Below, in pieces: positions 25,701 to 33,229 of a stretch of DNA of 64,000 bases; position 1 is the stretch's first letter, and every line of letters begins with the position of its first letter. A program made the position numbers and the translations under genes. The stretch is from Sclerodactyla briareus (Eukaryota; Echinodermata; Holothuroidea; Dendrochirotida; Sclerodactylidae): contig JAODTK010002843.1 in assembly GCA_026419785.1 (NCBI GenBank), forward strand, positions 1 to 64,000. The letters are read 5' to 3'. The notes beneath the pieces are model-generated. The model did not search any database. It was not told the origin of the DNA and worked only from the letters and a program-made list of their open reading frames with translations.

Positions 25701-28700
25701 CAAACTCTCTCCTATACATTAAAGGGATAGATTCCTGTATATTAAAGGCATAGAACCCTCTCCTGCGAATTATAGTTCCGAACAATATCCTGCAACATTG
25801 AGAGTGTCAAACTCTCTCCTATACATTAAAGGGATAGAATCCTGCATATTAGAGGCCTAGAACCCTCTCTTGCTAAAATGTAGCTCGAACACTATCCTGC
25901 ACATTAAGGGTGTAAAACTTTCTCCTATACATTAAAGGGTTAGAACCCTCTTCTACACATTAAATGGTTAGAACCCTCTCCTGCACATTGAAGGATTAGG
26001 AACCGCTACTGCTGAATTATAGTTCAGAACACTATCCTGCACATTAAGGGTGTAAAAACCTCTCCTACACATTGAAGGATTAGAACCCTCTCTGCACATT
26101 AAAGGGTTAGAATCCTCTCTGCATACTGAGGGTGTAAAACCCTTTCCTGCTTATTAAGGGTGTGGAACCCTCTCCTGATTATTAAGGGTGTAAAAACCTC
26201 TCCTACACATTGAAGGATTAGAACCCTCTTCTGCACAATAAAAGTATAGAGTCCTCTCCTACATTCTCTATGTGTAGATATAAATAAATTTTGAAGAAAA
26301 TTCTGAAAGGGACCTCAAGAAAACACATTTCCTACTTACGGCACTGTAACATGTTTATAATAAGAAGTGGGAATGACATTGTGCCTCCTTGGGTATGCTA
26401 CCCAGCATAGGATTTTTGTGATTGGAGGCCCAGCAAAGAAAATGTTGATGTGCGACCGGAATAGGAAGTGTGGCCAATATGTGAACCTGCCACGGGGGGA
26501 TTTGAAGTCTTTTTGATTCGGCCCTTAATGGCCGTAACCCATATTTCATCAGTCATTGTTCTCCCATGCCCCCACTTTCACTGGTCTGTGGGGTAGTCTC
26601 ATGGATAGAACATATGTCCTGTTGTTTGGGCCCAGGAGAGGTAGATTATTCTTCATGGTGCAATATCCCTGGTCAATTAAAAGATCTCAACAAAGACAGA
26701 ACACTGATTGGTTTTTCTTTGCCAAGGTAGTTTCTGAAGTGTAAAGTATTGTCTTATTTTTCTGATGAAAATACCCTGGCCTGACCACTGACCCAGGGCT
26801 CAGTGATAGGTGTGAGATATTTCCACTCTGCTATGAGGGAGGACTTCATCATGCTATGTAGCCCCAAAACACAATAAGACAAATATGCTGTGAAACCTAT
26901 TGCCATTGTGCCTGGTCCTCGACCCACATGAGCAATGGAGTAAAATTACAAAATGGGAGGAAAGGTAGCGGGCACTGTTACATAAACACGAAGGTTACTA
27001 GTCGAGATGTAAGCCCATGTCTAACTGGCCTCCTCTCCCGTACCTCCACAGGTCCTCTCAGAGCCGAACAAGATAGATGAACGCCAACTTTGGCCTGTCC
27101 ACCTCATCAGAGGTAGCCCACCGTGAGTATTCAAATTGACCTGACAATTGATAATGATGCTCAAGCATGCTTTGTCCACTGGATGATCTATGACTGCAGT
27201 TCAAGATGGAATGGTGCAGTCATGGGCCTTCAGCAGTTCAATCAACTGAGGATGACGAGTGGGTTTTTGAACCACCAGTCTGGCCTGTTCTGTGATTAGT
27301 GCTTGTTTTTGTTAGGTTATTCATTGTTTTCCCATACTGATCTCAGAGAGTGAATTGCTAGTTCATGGATGATGGAAGCAAATTCCAAAAGCAAAATAGA
27401 TGTGGCATAGTTTGTACATGCTGTTGCACATGCTCTCGTAACATGTGACACTGCACACGTTCCATCTTCAGATTCATTGGCTACTAGTTTTGTGAAAATG
27501 TGAATAAATTAGAAATTGCAAATTATGCAAATTAGACACATTGAAAGACCTCAAATGACCCTGACTCACATTTTAAATAACTTGTGGCTGAAGGCAGGCC
27601 ACATCCACTAGGTTCTGTGTTAATCTAACAAACATAGGAAATTGCAAATTATAATGCAAATTTGACACATTAAATGACATCCATGACTCTGATTTTAGAT
27701 AGGGAGTTCTATATTCAACTATATGAAGATTTTTTGAGACGAAGAGTAGACAATATCCACCACGTTCCTGACTGGAATTCTAATCAATTAATCTACGTTA
27801 GTATCCTATACTTACGTGCCATATGATACAACCCTATGGTTTGTCCTAACCGGCTGAAATACAAAATATGCTAATTACCCTACTCTGAACTTCATGCCTA
27901 AAACTTGAAAACAGAACCTGCTTCACACAATGATGATGCATCATACAAATATTCCTTGCAATCTGACCTTTTGGAGAAATACTGCTCACGGGAGAGCGTG
28001 CACACATACACACACTCTTCATTCCTACGACGTGATTCATGTTAAAAAAAAATCATGAATACCAGTTAAATACCAGTTTTTACTACTTGTTAAAGTGACA
28101 TTGTTAAAGTTTTGAAAATAATCCCAGCAACAAAAGAAGTGTTGGAATAATTGTTGTTGTCTGCAGAGTTTTGAAACAAACATGGTTCATGCAACATCAA
28201 ACTGCCATTGTACCCCTCGACCTTTGACCTCTCATTATCATCTCAAAAACTGTAACCATGAATAGGCTTATTAACAGTTACAATCCCAGGTTGGCAAATA
28301 GTATCCTAGATACACACGGTATAACATCAGGCTAAACATAGCGATAGTGGTCATGTTCCATTGTTTGGCACAAAGACATTAGTTCATCATGCTCTTTGTA
28401 ACGTTTATGTAAGGAATTTTATTAGTTGAACATCGCAGTGTCACAATCAGTTATCCCAGAAAATGATTGTGATACACAAAAATATTGTAGATTTTTTATT
28501 CCTGATAGGCATAAACCAGGATCTCAGATGAACAGATTCCCTCAGGATGATTTTCCTCAATGTTGGGGGGATTTTTCAGCCGTCCTAGGTGTAATTTGGC
28601 GGTCTCTTGTTTACCTTTCCAGCACTCAGCCTTGTTTTTCTGACGTGTTTAGCAGCAAATATACTGAAACCTGGTCGGGTGCCAGGGCAATTTGTCCTTG

Positions 28701-30153
28701 CATTCATAGCTCTTTTACTCATGTGATTATCCTACAGGATGTTACATATTGGACATTTTATGGCACTAGATTACCTATACAAAAGCCTGCATTATGCATC
28801 CTGGCTGCGGTAAATAAATGTCAGTCGGTTGGAGTGACTTGCCATGGCATCACAAGAACTTTTCCTTGACATCCCATCGAATGGTCGACAATATCATTCA
28901 AGGATACACTCTAAATACTGGGCCCTGCAACTGGATTCTGCTTGGCTTTGGCTTTCCTTTATGTTTGTTCAACCAATTTCAAACTTTTTGTCTTCTCTTT
29001 TTCTATATATACAGCAACTCCAACGCAGAATAGCGACCCCCTCCCCGACTCATCCACGGACGCAGTGACTGAGAGTGGACAGTGTAGAAGCCCAGCCTTG
29101 ATAGTACCACACCTCAGGGAGGAGGGAGAGGAAGAGAGGCAGAAATCGTCAATGAATTCGGAAACATGATTCCGTAAAGATGAGCATGGCAGCTTCCACA
29201 GACAAAGCTGTGGATGAAGGTAGACCTGACATGAGGCAAGGGCCCATGGGGCAAGGTGGGCCCATGGGGCATGGTCGATATTTGGGGCAAGGCGGGTATA
29301 TTAGGGAGGGTGGGCAAGGTGGGGACAGAGGGCATGTCGCCTTCATGAGGCAAAATGCATACATCGGGCAGAATGGCACTCATTTGCAACCTACTGAGAG
29401 TGATGTTCCTTTGGGGTATGGCAGGCCTACAAGTCCATATGGTTATATGCAACAGTCCGGGTCACGATTTGGTTATGGCAACAGAAGGGGCAGTGATGAC
29501 CGCCTCAGGCAGGGAGCCCTGGAGTGGGTGTGGTCAGTCATGAGGGGGGCCTATCCTATAGACAACCGACCCACCCTGGGTCAGCAGGAACCATCAAAGC
29601 GTTTCCCGGATGGCTACCTGCAGAAGGGCCGATGGTGCGAGGTGTCCTCTTGATCCATAGGGGGAGTTCTATCCAGAGCTTTCAGAGGCCACCAACCATA
29701 GCATGAGGCCCTCACTGCAGAAAGGGGAAAGTGAAGTTGAGCAGGCATTCCGAGAGGGGTACCAGAGGGGTTTCTATGATGCCTACATGCAGCTAGAGAG
29801 GAGCATGGCATCCCTCACCCCTCAGGATAAGTTCCCTAGGGATATGCCTTCACTGAGGCAGTACCCGTCCCAGGCACCAAACGGTACCATGTTACCGTCC
29901 CCAAACATTCCTAACTTTGGACAGATATCCCCAATGGGCATTGGCCTGCTTCTTCCCGTCGGACCGGACCGATCTCCACGCCGGAAAGTCTGGGCTTGAG
30001 AACAAGACGGATGACGCCAAGATTACAAACACGGGAGACCTGAAGGTCCAGCTCTCCCAAGGAGAAATCCTTGAAGACCTCCAGAGCAAGGAGATCAGTC
30101 TGAAGGACATGCGGTCACAGAAGGAACCCCAGCAGTCCACAGAGCCCATGTGA
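1531..30153 (+). CDS. IRAK1: IRAK1-like kinase gene (whole span, exons listed separately)
   Basis: This is the span of a death-domain Ser/Thr kinase of the IRAK/Pelle family, which in animals carries Toll/IL-1 receptor signals from MyD88 to TRAF6 in the cytoplasm. Twelve exons are seen in the order death domain, Pro/Ser/Thr linker, kinase N-lobe, hinge, catalytic loop, DFG/activation segment, C-lobe and tail. Family hallmarks are the IIYEY hinge, with Tyr at the IRAK gatekeeper position, and an activation segment ending GTLPYLPEE followed by VDSFSFG. That segment matches the IRAK1/2 branch better than IRAK4. The N-terminal end of the death domain and the start codon were not found and may lie left of the window. 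Most kinase-domain exons carry 1-2 base indels, so either the assembly is unpolished or the copy is decaying. Confidence 0.85.
1983..2154 (+). CDS. IRAK1: IRAK-like exon: linker after the death domain
   Basis: This exon is bounded by a long pyrimidine tract ending TTTATGCAG and a GG|GTAGGT donor. One frame is open for most of its length and reads LIIPSTTRWRDIDGEPLEDT, then a Pro/His/Gly-rich end. A TGA lies 8 bases before the donor in that frame, so a small frameshift or a different donor must be assumed. It has no recognised domain. Placement directly after the death-domain exon and the Pro-rich composition fit the linker of an IRAK protein. Confidence 0.5.
2155..5889 (+). other. Intron with dispersed repeats
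   Basis: No exon was recognised here. The stretch holds the CCCTAA-bearing repeat at 4415-4561, a C run near 5070, and a GGCGCGCTTCGCG-type palindromic patch near 5224-5240 of the kind seen in dispersed transposon remnants. Short open frames in it have no family resemblance. Confidence 0.5.
4415..4561. repeat. MITE-like repeat with CCCTAA core, copy 1
   Basis: The left part has repeated CCCACCCGACAATTCC and CCCACCCGGAAATTCC units. The right part has the inverted forms, GGGGGAATTGTCCGGG and GGGTGGGAATTGTCCGG. Between them lie GACCCTAAC and GACCCTAACCCTAA, which are telomere-like. A second, more diverged copy lies at 39750-39873. The inverted ends suggest a small non-autonomous DNA element. 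Confidence 0.6.
5890..6125 (+). CDS. IRAK1: IRAK-like exon: Pro/Ser/Thr-rich linker before the kinase
   Basis: The acceptor is TCCCACAG and the donor CA|GTATAT. The main frame reads GTPQAPQPPFTTSQRLDIFG, then a Pro-rich run and KHEDISRKDPMHFQ. IRAK proteins carry a Pro/Ser/Thr-rich segment between the death domain and the kinase domain. The exon ends with an HFQ that would lead into the ATNxFDERNKL start of the kinase in the next exon. A TAG near 5921-5923 breaks the 5' part of the frame, so one more indel is implied. Confidence 0.65.
6570..7720. repeat. Diverged tandem intron repeats
   Basis: Repeated phrases such as 'acttggtgagagtagccctt', 'gataaactta/gataaattta', 'actgaaggtcattatgtggg' and 'atcactgaggggaaatgtgt' recur at roughly 150-200 base spacing. 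Divergence is high. Related phrasing returns at 23630-24015. No protein coding is evident. Confidence 0.5.
8975..9055. repeat. TATCGG-rich palindromic repeat
   Basis: The stretch has tandem ATCGGT on the left ('tatcggtatcggtatcgg') and then 'ataatcggtaatcggtaac' and 'atccgatatt'. It can fold on itself. Similar patches are common transposon ends in animals, but no target duplication was found here. Confidence 0.45.
9240..9300. repeat. Dispersed repeat with GGCGG hairpin, copy 1
   Basis: It contains GATATATACGTCTGGCGG then TTTACCCGCC, which folds as a small GGCGG/CCGCC hairpin, followed by an 'acattttctagtta' end. A copy lies at 24063-24122. Confidence 0.5.
9862..10023 (+). CDS. IRAK1: IRAK-like exon: kinase N-lobe with glycine loop and Lys
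   Basis: The acceptor ends TTGACAG and the donor is AG|GTGAGA. Two frames joined by a missing T in a CTTTG run give KIQKATNT followed by FDERNKLAERSFG, then YLAVIGQTKTPVKVLCR. The first part is the ATNxFDE motif that opens IRAK/Pelle/RLK kinase domains, and PVKVL holds the ATP-anchoring Lys. The glycine loop is degraded: AERSFGIY stands where GEGSFGxVY is expected. Confidence 0.75.
10024..15671 (+). other. Long intron; repeats only
   Basis: No exon was recognised. There is a C/G-rich inverted patch at 10855-10935 (runs of G then C around CAATTCGATGG), copy 1 of the GTAGTCGAG repeat at 11665-11745, a G run at 13744-13752, a C run at 14550-14558, and a long C run at 15388-15405 followed by further C clusters. 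Confidence 0.5.
11665..11745. repeat. GTAGTCGAG-family dispersed repeat, copy 1
   Basis: It begins CCAGGGATGTAGTCGAGACC and contains 'gcccgagacc' and 'ttgagtctatgcact', then a GGGTTTAGGGCTCG stretch. It matches the arrangement at 22008-22165. Confidence 0.5.
15672..15744 (+). CDS. IRAK1: Probable IRAK-like exon: alpha-C helix
   Basis: The exon is bounded by TTTTGGCAG and G|GTGAGA. One frame reads NDHVQVAAETTSE and the neighbouring one VDQRKELAALVR, so one frameshift is needed. QRKELAALVR followed by YKNPTL of the next exon fits the E-x-x-x-L pattern of a kinase alpha-C helix. The position, between the Lys exon and the hinge exon, is right. A third frame (LPPKQPASRPAEGAG) is open but has no kinase resemblance. 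Confidence 0.45.
16330..16350. repeat. Long C run
   Basis: A run of about 20 C residues in the intron before the minisatellite. On the minus strand this is a G run able to form a quadruplex. Length in such runs is often misread. Confidence 0.7.
16452..17346. repeat. 31-bp minisatellite, about 29 copies
   Basis: This is a near-perfect head-to-tail array with a 31-base unit made of CTCTCTTTAG, TCAGTGAGAG and TATCTTTTAGG. Variants differ by single bases (for example TCTGTGAG or TTTTAGT), and a few units are one or two bases short. It lies in the intron before the hinge exon and ends only about 90 bases before that exon's acceptor. Each unit holds acceptor-like (CTCTTTAG, CTTTTAG|G) and donor-like (CA|GTGAGA) strings. 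Confidence 0.97.
17436..17549 (+). CDS. IRAK1: IRAK-like exon: hinge and alpha-D
   Basis: The acceptor is GGCCTGCAG and the donor CG|GTATGG. After a broken start (YKN...TL) the frame gives FSVDGEHPCIIYEYLENGSL followed by EEQPLVR. C-I-I-Y-E-Y is the kinase hinge, with Tyr at the gatekeeper position seen in IRAK proteins, and ENGSLE-x-x-L is the usual alpha-D start in the IRAK/Pelle/RLK group. The first dozen codons need one or two indels to join the frame. The minisatellite ends about 90 bases upstream. Confidence 0.85.
17550..19565 (+). other. Intron with one candidate TIR element
   Basis: No coding was recognised apart from flanking exons. A candidate inverted-repeat element lies at 18033-18487. 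C runs occur near 18361-18395. Confidence 0.5.
18033..18487. mobile_element. Candidate MITE with CCCTTAC ends
   Basis: The left end reads GCACCCTTACATAAC and the right end GTTTCGTAAGGGAAGTGC, whose reverse complement is GCACTTCCCTTACGAAAC. The interior repeats 'ccctgt', 'gacagggt' and 'cctggtc' phrases in both directions. A clear target duplication was not found. Confidence 0.45.
19566..19688 (+). CDS. IRAK1: IRAK-like exon: alpha-E and catalytic loop
   Basis: The acceptor is TTTTTGCAG and the donor GG|GTAGGC. The frame gives EVRQQIAEGSALGIN then LHYC, and after one extra C it shifts to VPLIHGGIT. IRAK1 and Pelle have HGD-I-K in the catalytic loop in place of HRD. Here the Asp codon reads GGT (Gly), and the Lys codon is also altered. 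If real these changes would kill catalysis. If they are sequence errors the exon is normal. Confidence 0.8.
19689..20883 (+). other. Intron, no feature recognised
   Basis: I see no exon, tandem array or inverted-repeat element here. Open frames near 20148-20405 lack family motifs. Confidence 0.4.
20884..21086 (+). CDS. IRAK1: IRAK-like exon: DFG and activation segment
   Basis: The 5' part gives KNILLDKHFEPKLG. After one missing base (where DFG's Asp should be) comes FGLARPGPLNGKTC, then TILKTQYAHGTLPYLPEE. One more missing T gives FKRNLELSR and KVDSFSFG. The set PKLG-(D)-FGLAR, GTLxYLPEE and VDSFSFG is that of IRAK1/2-type kinases, with YLPEE in place of the usual APE. The donor is AG|GTGAGG. 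The acceptor (TTTTTTTGCA) lacks a clean AG, which may be another base error. Confidence 0.85.
21087..22735 (+). other. Intron with GTAGTCGAG-family repeat
   Basis: No exon was recognised. The second and better copy of the GTAGTCGAGGCC repeat lies at 22008-22165. Confidence 0.45.
22008..22165. repeat. GTAGTCGAGGCC repeat with inverted ends, copy 2
   Basis: It starts AATGTAGTCGAGGCCGCGG and ends GGCCGGGCCTGACTACAAC, so the ends are near-inverted. The interior repeats 'gaggccg(gg)cc' several times. Copy 1 is at 11665-11745. Confidence 0.55.
22736..22801 (+). CDS. IRAK1: IRAK-like exon: alpha-F region
   Basis: This is a 66-base exon between CTTCTTTAG and CTG|GTAAGA, open throughout: VLMEILTGERAYDEKREPVR then LL. 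It continues VDSFSFG of the previous exon and matches the V-x-L-E-x-(I/L)-T-G-x-x-A-x-D pattern after the DFG segment in IRAK kinases. No frameshift is seen. Confidence 0.9.
23630..24015. repeat. Diverged intron repeats with GGTCACTGGAGGTCAA phrases
   Basis: Three or so copies of a unit with 'gaaacttggtacaaa/aaacttggggaatgtgg' and 'caaggtcactggaggtcaaa' (or variants) occur at about 100-150 base spacing. The phrasing is shared with 6570-7720. Confidence 0.5.
24063..24122. repeat. Dispersed repeat with GGC hairpin, copy 2
   Basis: It contains GGATATATATACGTCTGGCA then ATTTACCCGCC and a 'catgtttagttg' end. It aligns to 9240-9300, but the GGCGG arm is changed, so the small hairpin is weakened. 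Confidence 0.5.
24899..24917. repeat. (CA)n microsatellite
   Basis: Nine uninterrupted CA units in the intron. Confidence 0.9.
25295..25499 (+). CDS. IRAK1: IRAK-like exon: end of kinase C-lobe
   Basis: The acceptor is CTCAACAG and the donor AG|GTATGT. The frame reads SDKVKNETKNDMDGAVALLK, then KCPEWPNELFKEM, LVLANRLTSKSRHERPQ and FDTVKIV. 'RHERPQFDTVKIV' is the R-P-x-x-x-x-V end of a kinase domain (alpha-H/I). One missing base after KIV is needed to read LESVILCN to the donor. Without it the frame stops at a TAA at 25484. Confidence 0.85.
25500..27051 (+). other. Intron with degenerate minisatellite
   Basis: The first half is filled by the minisatellite at 25620-26270. Nothing was recognised in the rest. 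Confidence 0.5.
25620..26270. repeat. Degenerate minisatellite with ACATTAAAGGGTTAGAACCC units
   Basis: The unit is about 28-33 bases and comprises ACATTAAAGGGTTAGAACCC plus TCTCCTGC, with many variants. A longer block of about 100 bases (from 'gaattatagttccgaacaat' through 'ctcctatacattaaagggat') is duplicated almost exactly at about 25660-25735 and 25758-25835, giving a higher-order repeat. Confidence 0.85.
27052..27122 (+). CDS. IRAK1: Candidate IRAK-like tail exon
   Basis: A 71-base segment with a good acceptor (TACCTCCACAG) and a canonical donor (CC|GTGAGT). Only one frame is fully open: VLSEPNKIDERQLWPVHLIR then GSPP. It has no known domain. It lies between the last kinase exon and the long tail exon, so it would be part of the C-terminal tail. 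Another frame shows NFGLSTSSEVAH, which resembles an activation loop, but the real DFG exon is at 20.9 kb. Confidence 0.45.
27123..29014 (+). other. Intron with a direct repeat
   Basis: A diverged direct repeat with 'gaaattgcaaattatgcaaa', then 'tagacacatt', lies at about 27505-27690. A 147-codon open frame at 28426-28869 has no family resemblance and no codon pattern I trust. Confidence 0.4.
29015..30153 (+). CDS. IRAK1: IRAK-like last coding exon: low-complexity tail
   Basis: The acceptor is TATATATACAG. The reading frame runs ATPTQNSDPLPDSSTDAVTE onward, then an acidic EEGEEER segment. It shifts near 29155-29169 into MSMAASTDKAVDEGRPDMRQ and a Gly/Met/Gln-rich stretch (GPMGQGGPMGHG). It shifts again near 29650, with a TAG at 29658, into GEFYPELSEATNHSM and EQAFREGYQRGFYDAYMQ. 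It shifts once more near 29930-29970 into a charged end, KTDDAKITNTGDLKVQLSQG, and stops at 30151. Coding-like content continues across all four frames, so I read it as one exon with three indels. No catalytic role is apparent. Confidence 0.6.
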
Positions 30154-31397
30154 GATGATAAATGGAGTAGAGCAGAGGTGCTGGCTTGGGTATACAATCC
30201 CCATATGATGATGTTCGGGCAGCCCCGGTATTGTTTGAACTGGATGAGTACAGATTCATGCAGTTTTCCTGCTGCCTGTTGTGGCATCCGATGAGCGAAT
30301 TTGTTCAATTCAGCTGTACTATCCGACAGGCACATTTGCCCTGTTCATTGAACTACTATCAACTAACTGCTTCACATGTGGAGAGATTTCTGGCAAGGTC
30401 TTCCCATGAGCAGTTTGTGGGCCATTCATTATTTTGCACGACTGCTTGCCTGCAACTTAGGCCTCATGGGTGATAACATTTGTGATTCTTTGGACTAAAG
30501 CGTCTATGCCTATTTGTGGTTTATATTCCCACATCAGAATAGCTTTTACCCAGCTGAGAAATGACATGGATGATGTCCTCCTACACTGTAGCAAGCCTAT
30601 ATGCATTTTGAACTACAATTGCAGGCCAGACTCGCGGTTTCGAACTTAGAACGCTATATTTTATGCCATGTACTGCATAAAACCATGGAGTAGTTTTTTT
30701 TAGAGAATGGTTGAACTGTTGAATCAACAGGTGAAATGATTGTTTGGAAACACATGAACGATTGAACATTGTGTAACTCTATTTCCATTTGCATGTTTCG
30801 GAATTACATAGATTTTTCTACGCTTTCCTCTTTTGGTCACATCGTTCACATAAATTGTTTCATTCTGAATTTGACATCCAGAAGTGCTAATCAATATATT
30901 ATTCTATTTTGATGACTGCCTTTACTAAACATGTATAGAGTTTACAAATCTACTGCCTTTCACCGTTATTTCAAATTGTGGCATACGAAACAACCATATC
31001 TAAGAGATAACTTTAGTTGAGTTTGTTGTATAACTATATCTAATTTCCTCAGTCTCATTAGAGAGATCTGCCACTATGACTGGCATTTTGGCCAAGAATG
31101 AACAAAGTTGGCAGTCACATTGTTTGTGTTTTACGCAGGATATTTTTCAAAACTGTAGGCACAGCCATGATGAAATGTTGTATGTAGCCAAGGGATCTTC
31201 TTAAATTGCCTGCAAGAAAGCTCGTAAAAATGAACTGGGTCCTTGAAAGGTGTTTCTTTACAAACCAAATATTTCAGGGAGGCGTTGAATCACAAGATAA
31301 CAAAAAGCCAGTCGTTGAGTCTGGTCGCCCAAGGATGGTTGATTTGTAGTATGGGCAGATAAGGGGACCCTATGTTGGTGAACACATTTATTCACTG

Positions 31398-31515
31398 TAA
31401 TCATTGTGGAAGGATTATACGAGAGTCATACGATGGTACAGTAGAAACTGAAACAAACTGACCTAAATGTGGTGACCACAGAGGACTCTTGTTTAGTCCT
31501 TCCACAATGATTGTA
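31398..31515. repeat. Long imperfect inverted repeat
   Basis: The left arm (31398-31427) begins TAATCATTGTGGAAGGA and ends GAGAGTC. The right arm (31484-31515) begins GACTCTTG and ends TCCTTCCACAATGATTGTA. The arms pair over about 30 bases with a loop of about 56. The size fits a small MITE or a palindromic element end. Confidence 0.7.
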
Positions 31516-32429
31516 GTATTAGAGGTATATTATTGTGAAGTGAAATATGAAATCCTCACATTCATCATGTACGAGTTACAAGTGTGCTACTGCTAACCAC
31601 AAGAATGTATTACTTTGTTAGCTTCCCGGGGGTGTGTAGTAAATCCTGGATCAAGGTAGCTGCTGGGTGGTACCAGGGGTTAACGTATGCTAGTCATGAT
31701 AGAAGGCTATAACCTAAACCTCAGTTGGATACAACTTTCCCCAAATCAAATTCCTTTGCTAACTACCAGCCTCGAGCTGGATTAACTACTTTCTTGAAGG
31801 GGGTGGGGGTACATAAATTAATGGTTTCCATTTAAGGTTTTTTGTTTTTACTTTTATAAAAAGGATGAAGTTGTTTAATTACTGTTTGATATAGAGATTT
31901 TGAACTAATATATTACAGTACTAAATTCAAGGTTTGCTACTGTCTTCTAACTTTCTAATTGGAATGGCAAGCAAATAAATGTCACGGATATATATACTGC
32001 TGTCTTGTTCTCTGTGAAAACAAAACACCATCCTAGGGTCGATACGGAGTCAAATATACCAGAAAAAATAATTTGGGTTGCTCTGCCAATGTGTCTGCTG
32101 TTGGGCAAAGTTGATGAGCCCTCCATGGTTGGAAGTGCACAGACTCACACCAAAACAGTAGCCAGGTATACAACAAGTTTCCCCATAGCATTATCACCAC
32201 AGCACTGTTAACACTCGGGGTGGCAAAGACTATTCTATACAGGCTCCTGAATTACTTAGTTAATCAAACTAGATATCGGCAGGCAGTTAGACTGCCAATG
32301 TGTGTAGTACAATCCCTACATAATCAGTGGGTGACTGGTTCAATCTCAATTGAAAGGGTTTCCATGACCCAAGAACACAAGTTGGCCTTGGAGGACCTAA
32401 CATTACCTCAACAGGACCAGATATAACAA

Positions 32430-32500
32430 TAACTAGCTTATACAGCGCTTTCCTCCGCGACAGCAGTCTCAAAGCGCTTCACAATTGTTTCTCAAAAAGT
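32430..32500 (-). repeat. LINE/SINE 3' tail with AGCGCTT hairpin
   Basis: It contains ATACAGCGCTTTCC and then TCTCAAAGCGCTTCACAA, the two halves of a short stem. The same arrangement occurs at 51510-51550 and 52391-52433, and in L2-like element tails. The preceding 'aacaataacta' could be a degraded simple tail. Confidence 0.5.
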
Positions 32501-33229
32501 AAAGTCGCCAATTTTGTTCCGATGTTGAGAAGTGAAGCGTTCCAAGAGTGGTGGCATGGTGAGAAAAGAACCTGCGCCGAAGTGCTATGATTATAGTAGC
32601 CAAGGCTCCAGCCACACCTCTGCATTATGGCGCACACTCCGATGCGTGCCATGATCACAGGTGTGAGGGGGGGGGGATGGGCAAACCAGAGAAGAGAGAT
32701 AATAGGAGCAGAGTGGTTTTTTTTTGGGGGGGAGAATCATGAAAGGCAAACAGCAATTTTGGATTCAATCCATGCAAATGACAGGCAAAGTGCCAGATAA
32801 ATCAATCCAAGCCGGGTGGTTTGTGTCTCGTGTGCGTGGACCATACATGCAGGCGAGTTCTTAGGAATCAATTCATATAAAATATTATGCAATAGTCGAT
32901 CGGACGGTTAGGAAAGGGTGAATAACCTTTCAGTGCACTTCGATTCCACTTCCTGCGAATAAATGGCAAAATGAAGCTGTTTGGTATATTTTAGTGACGT
33001 GAGCGGGCATGGGTGACGTGATTGGACAATATAGAGTTATGCACGGCCAACGGAAATTGCCGAGTCAAAACTATCATTTCTCTGAGGTGGGACAAGGTGG
33101 TCATTAGGTGTATGATAGGCAGAAGGGATGGTAATGAAAATATCTGGTCATATTACAGCGCTTCCCCACGTTTAGTCTAGATGATAATGCAAAGAAAGAG
33201 CTTGGAAGAGACACTATACCCAGCCTATT

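Noticed and set aside
27052-27122. NFGLSTSSEVAH as a kinase DFG loop
   Set aside because: That frame has a stop just upstream and lies downstream of the C-lobe. The true PKLG-(D)FGLAR exon is at 20.9 kb.
28426-28869. 147-codon plus-strand open frame
   Set aside because: It has no family motif, lies in an intron of the IRAK-like gene, and lacks convincing codon structure.
29114-29452. Pro/Met-rich minus-strand open frame (repeated CPMGP units)
   Set aside because: It is the antisense shadow of the Gly/Met/Gln-rich IRAK tail exon.
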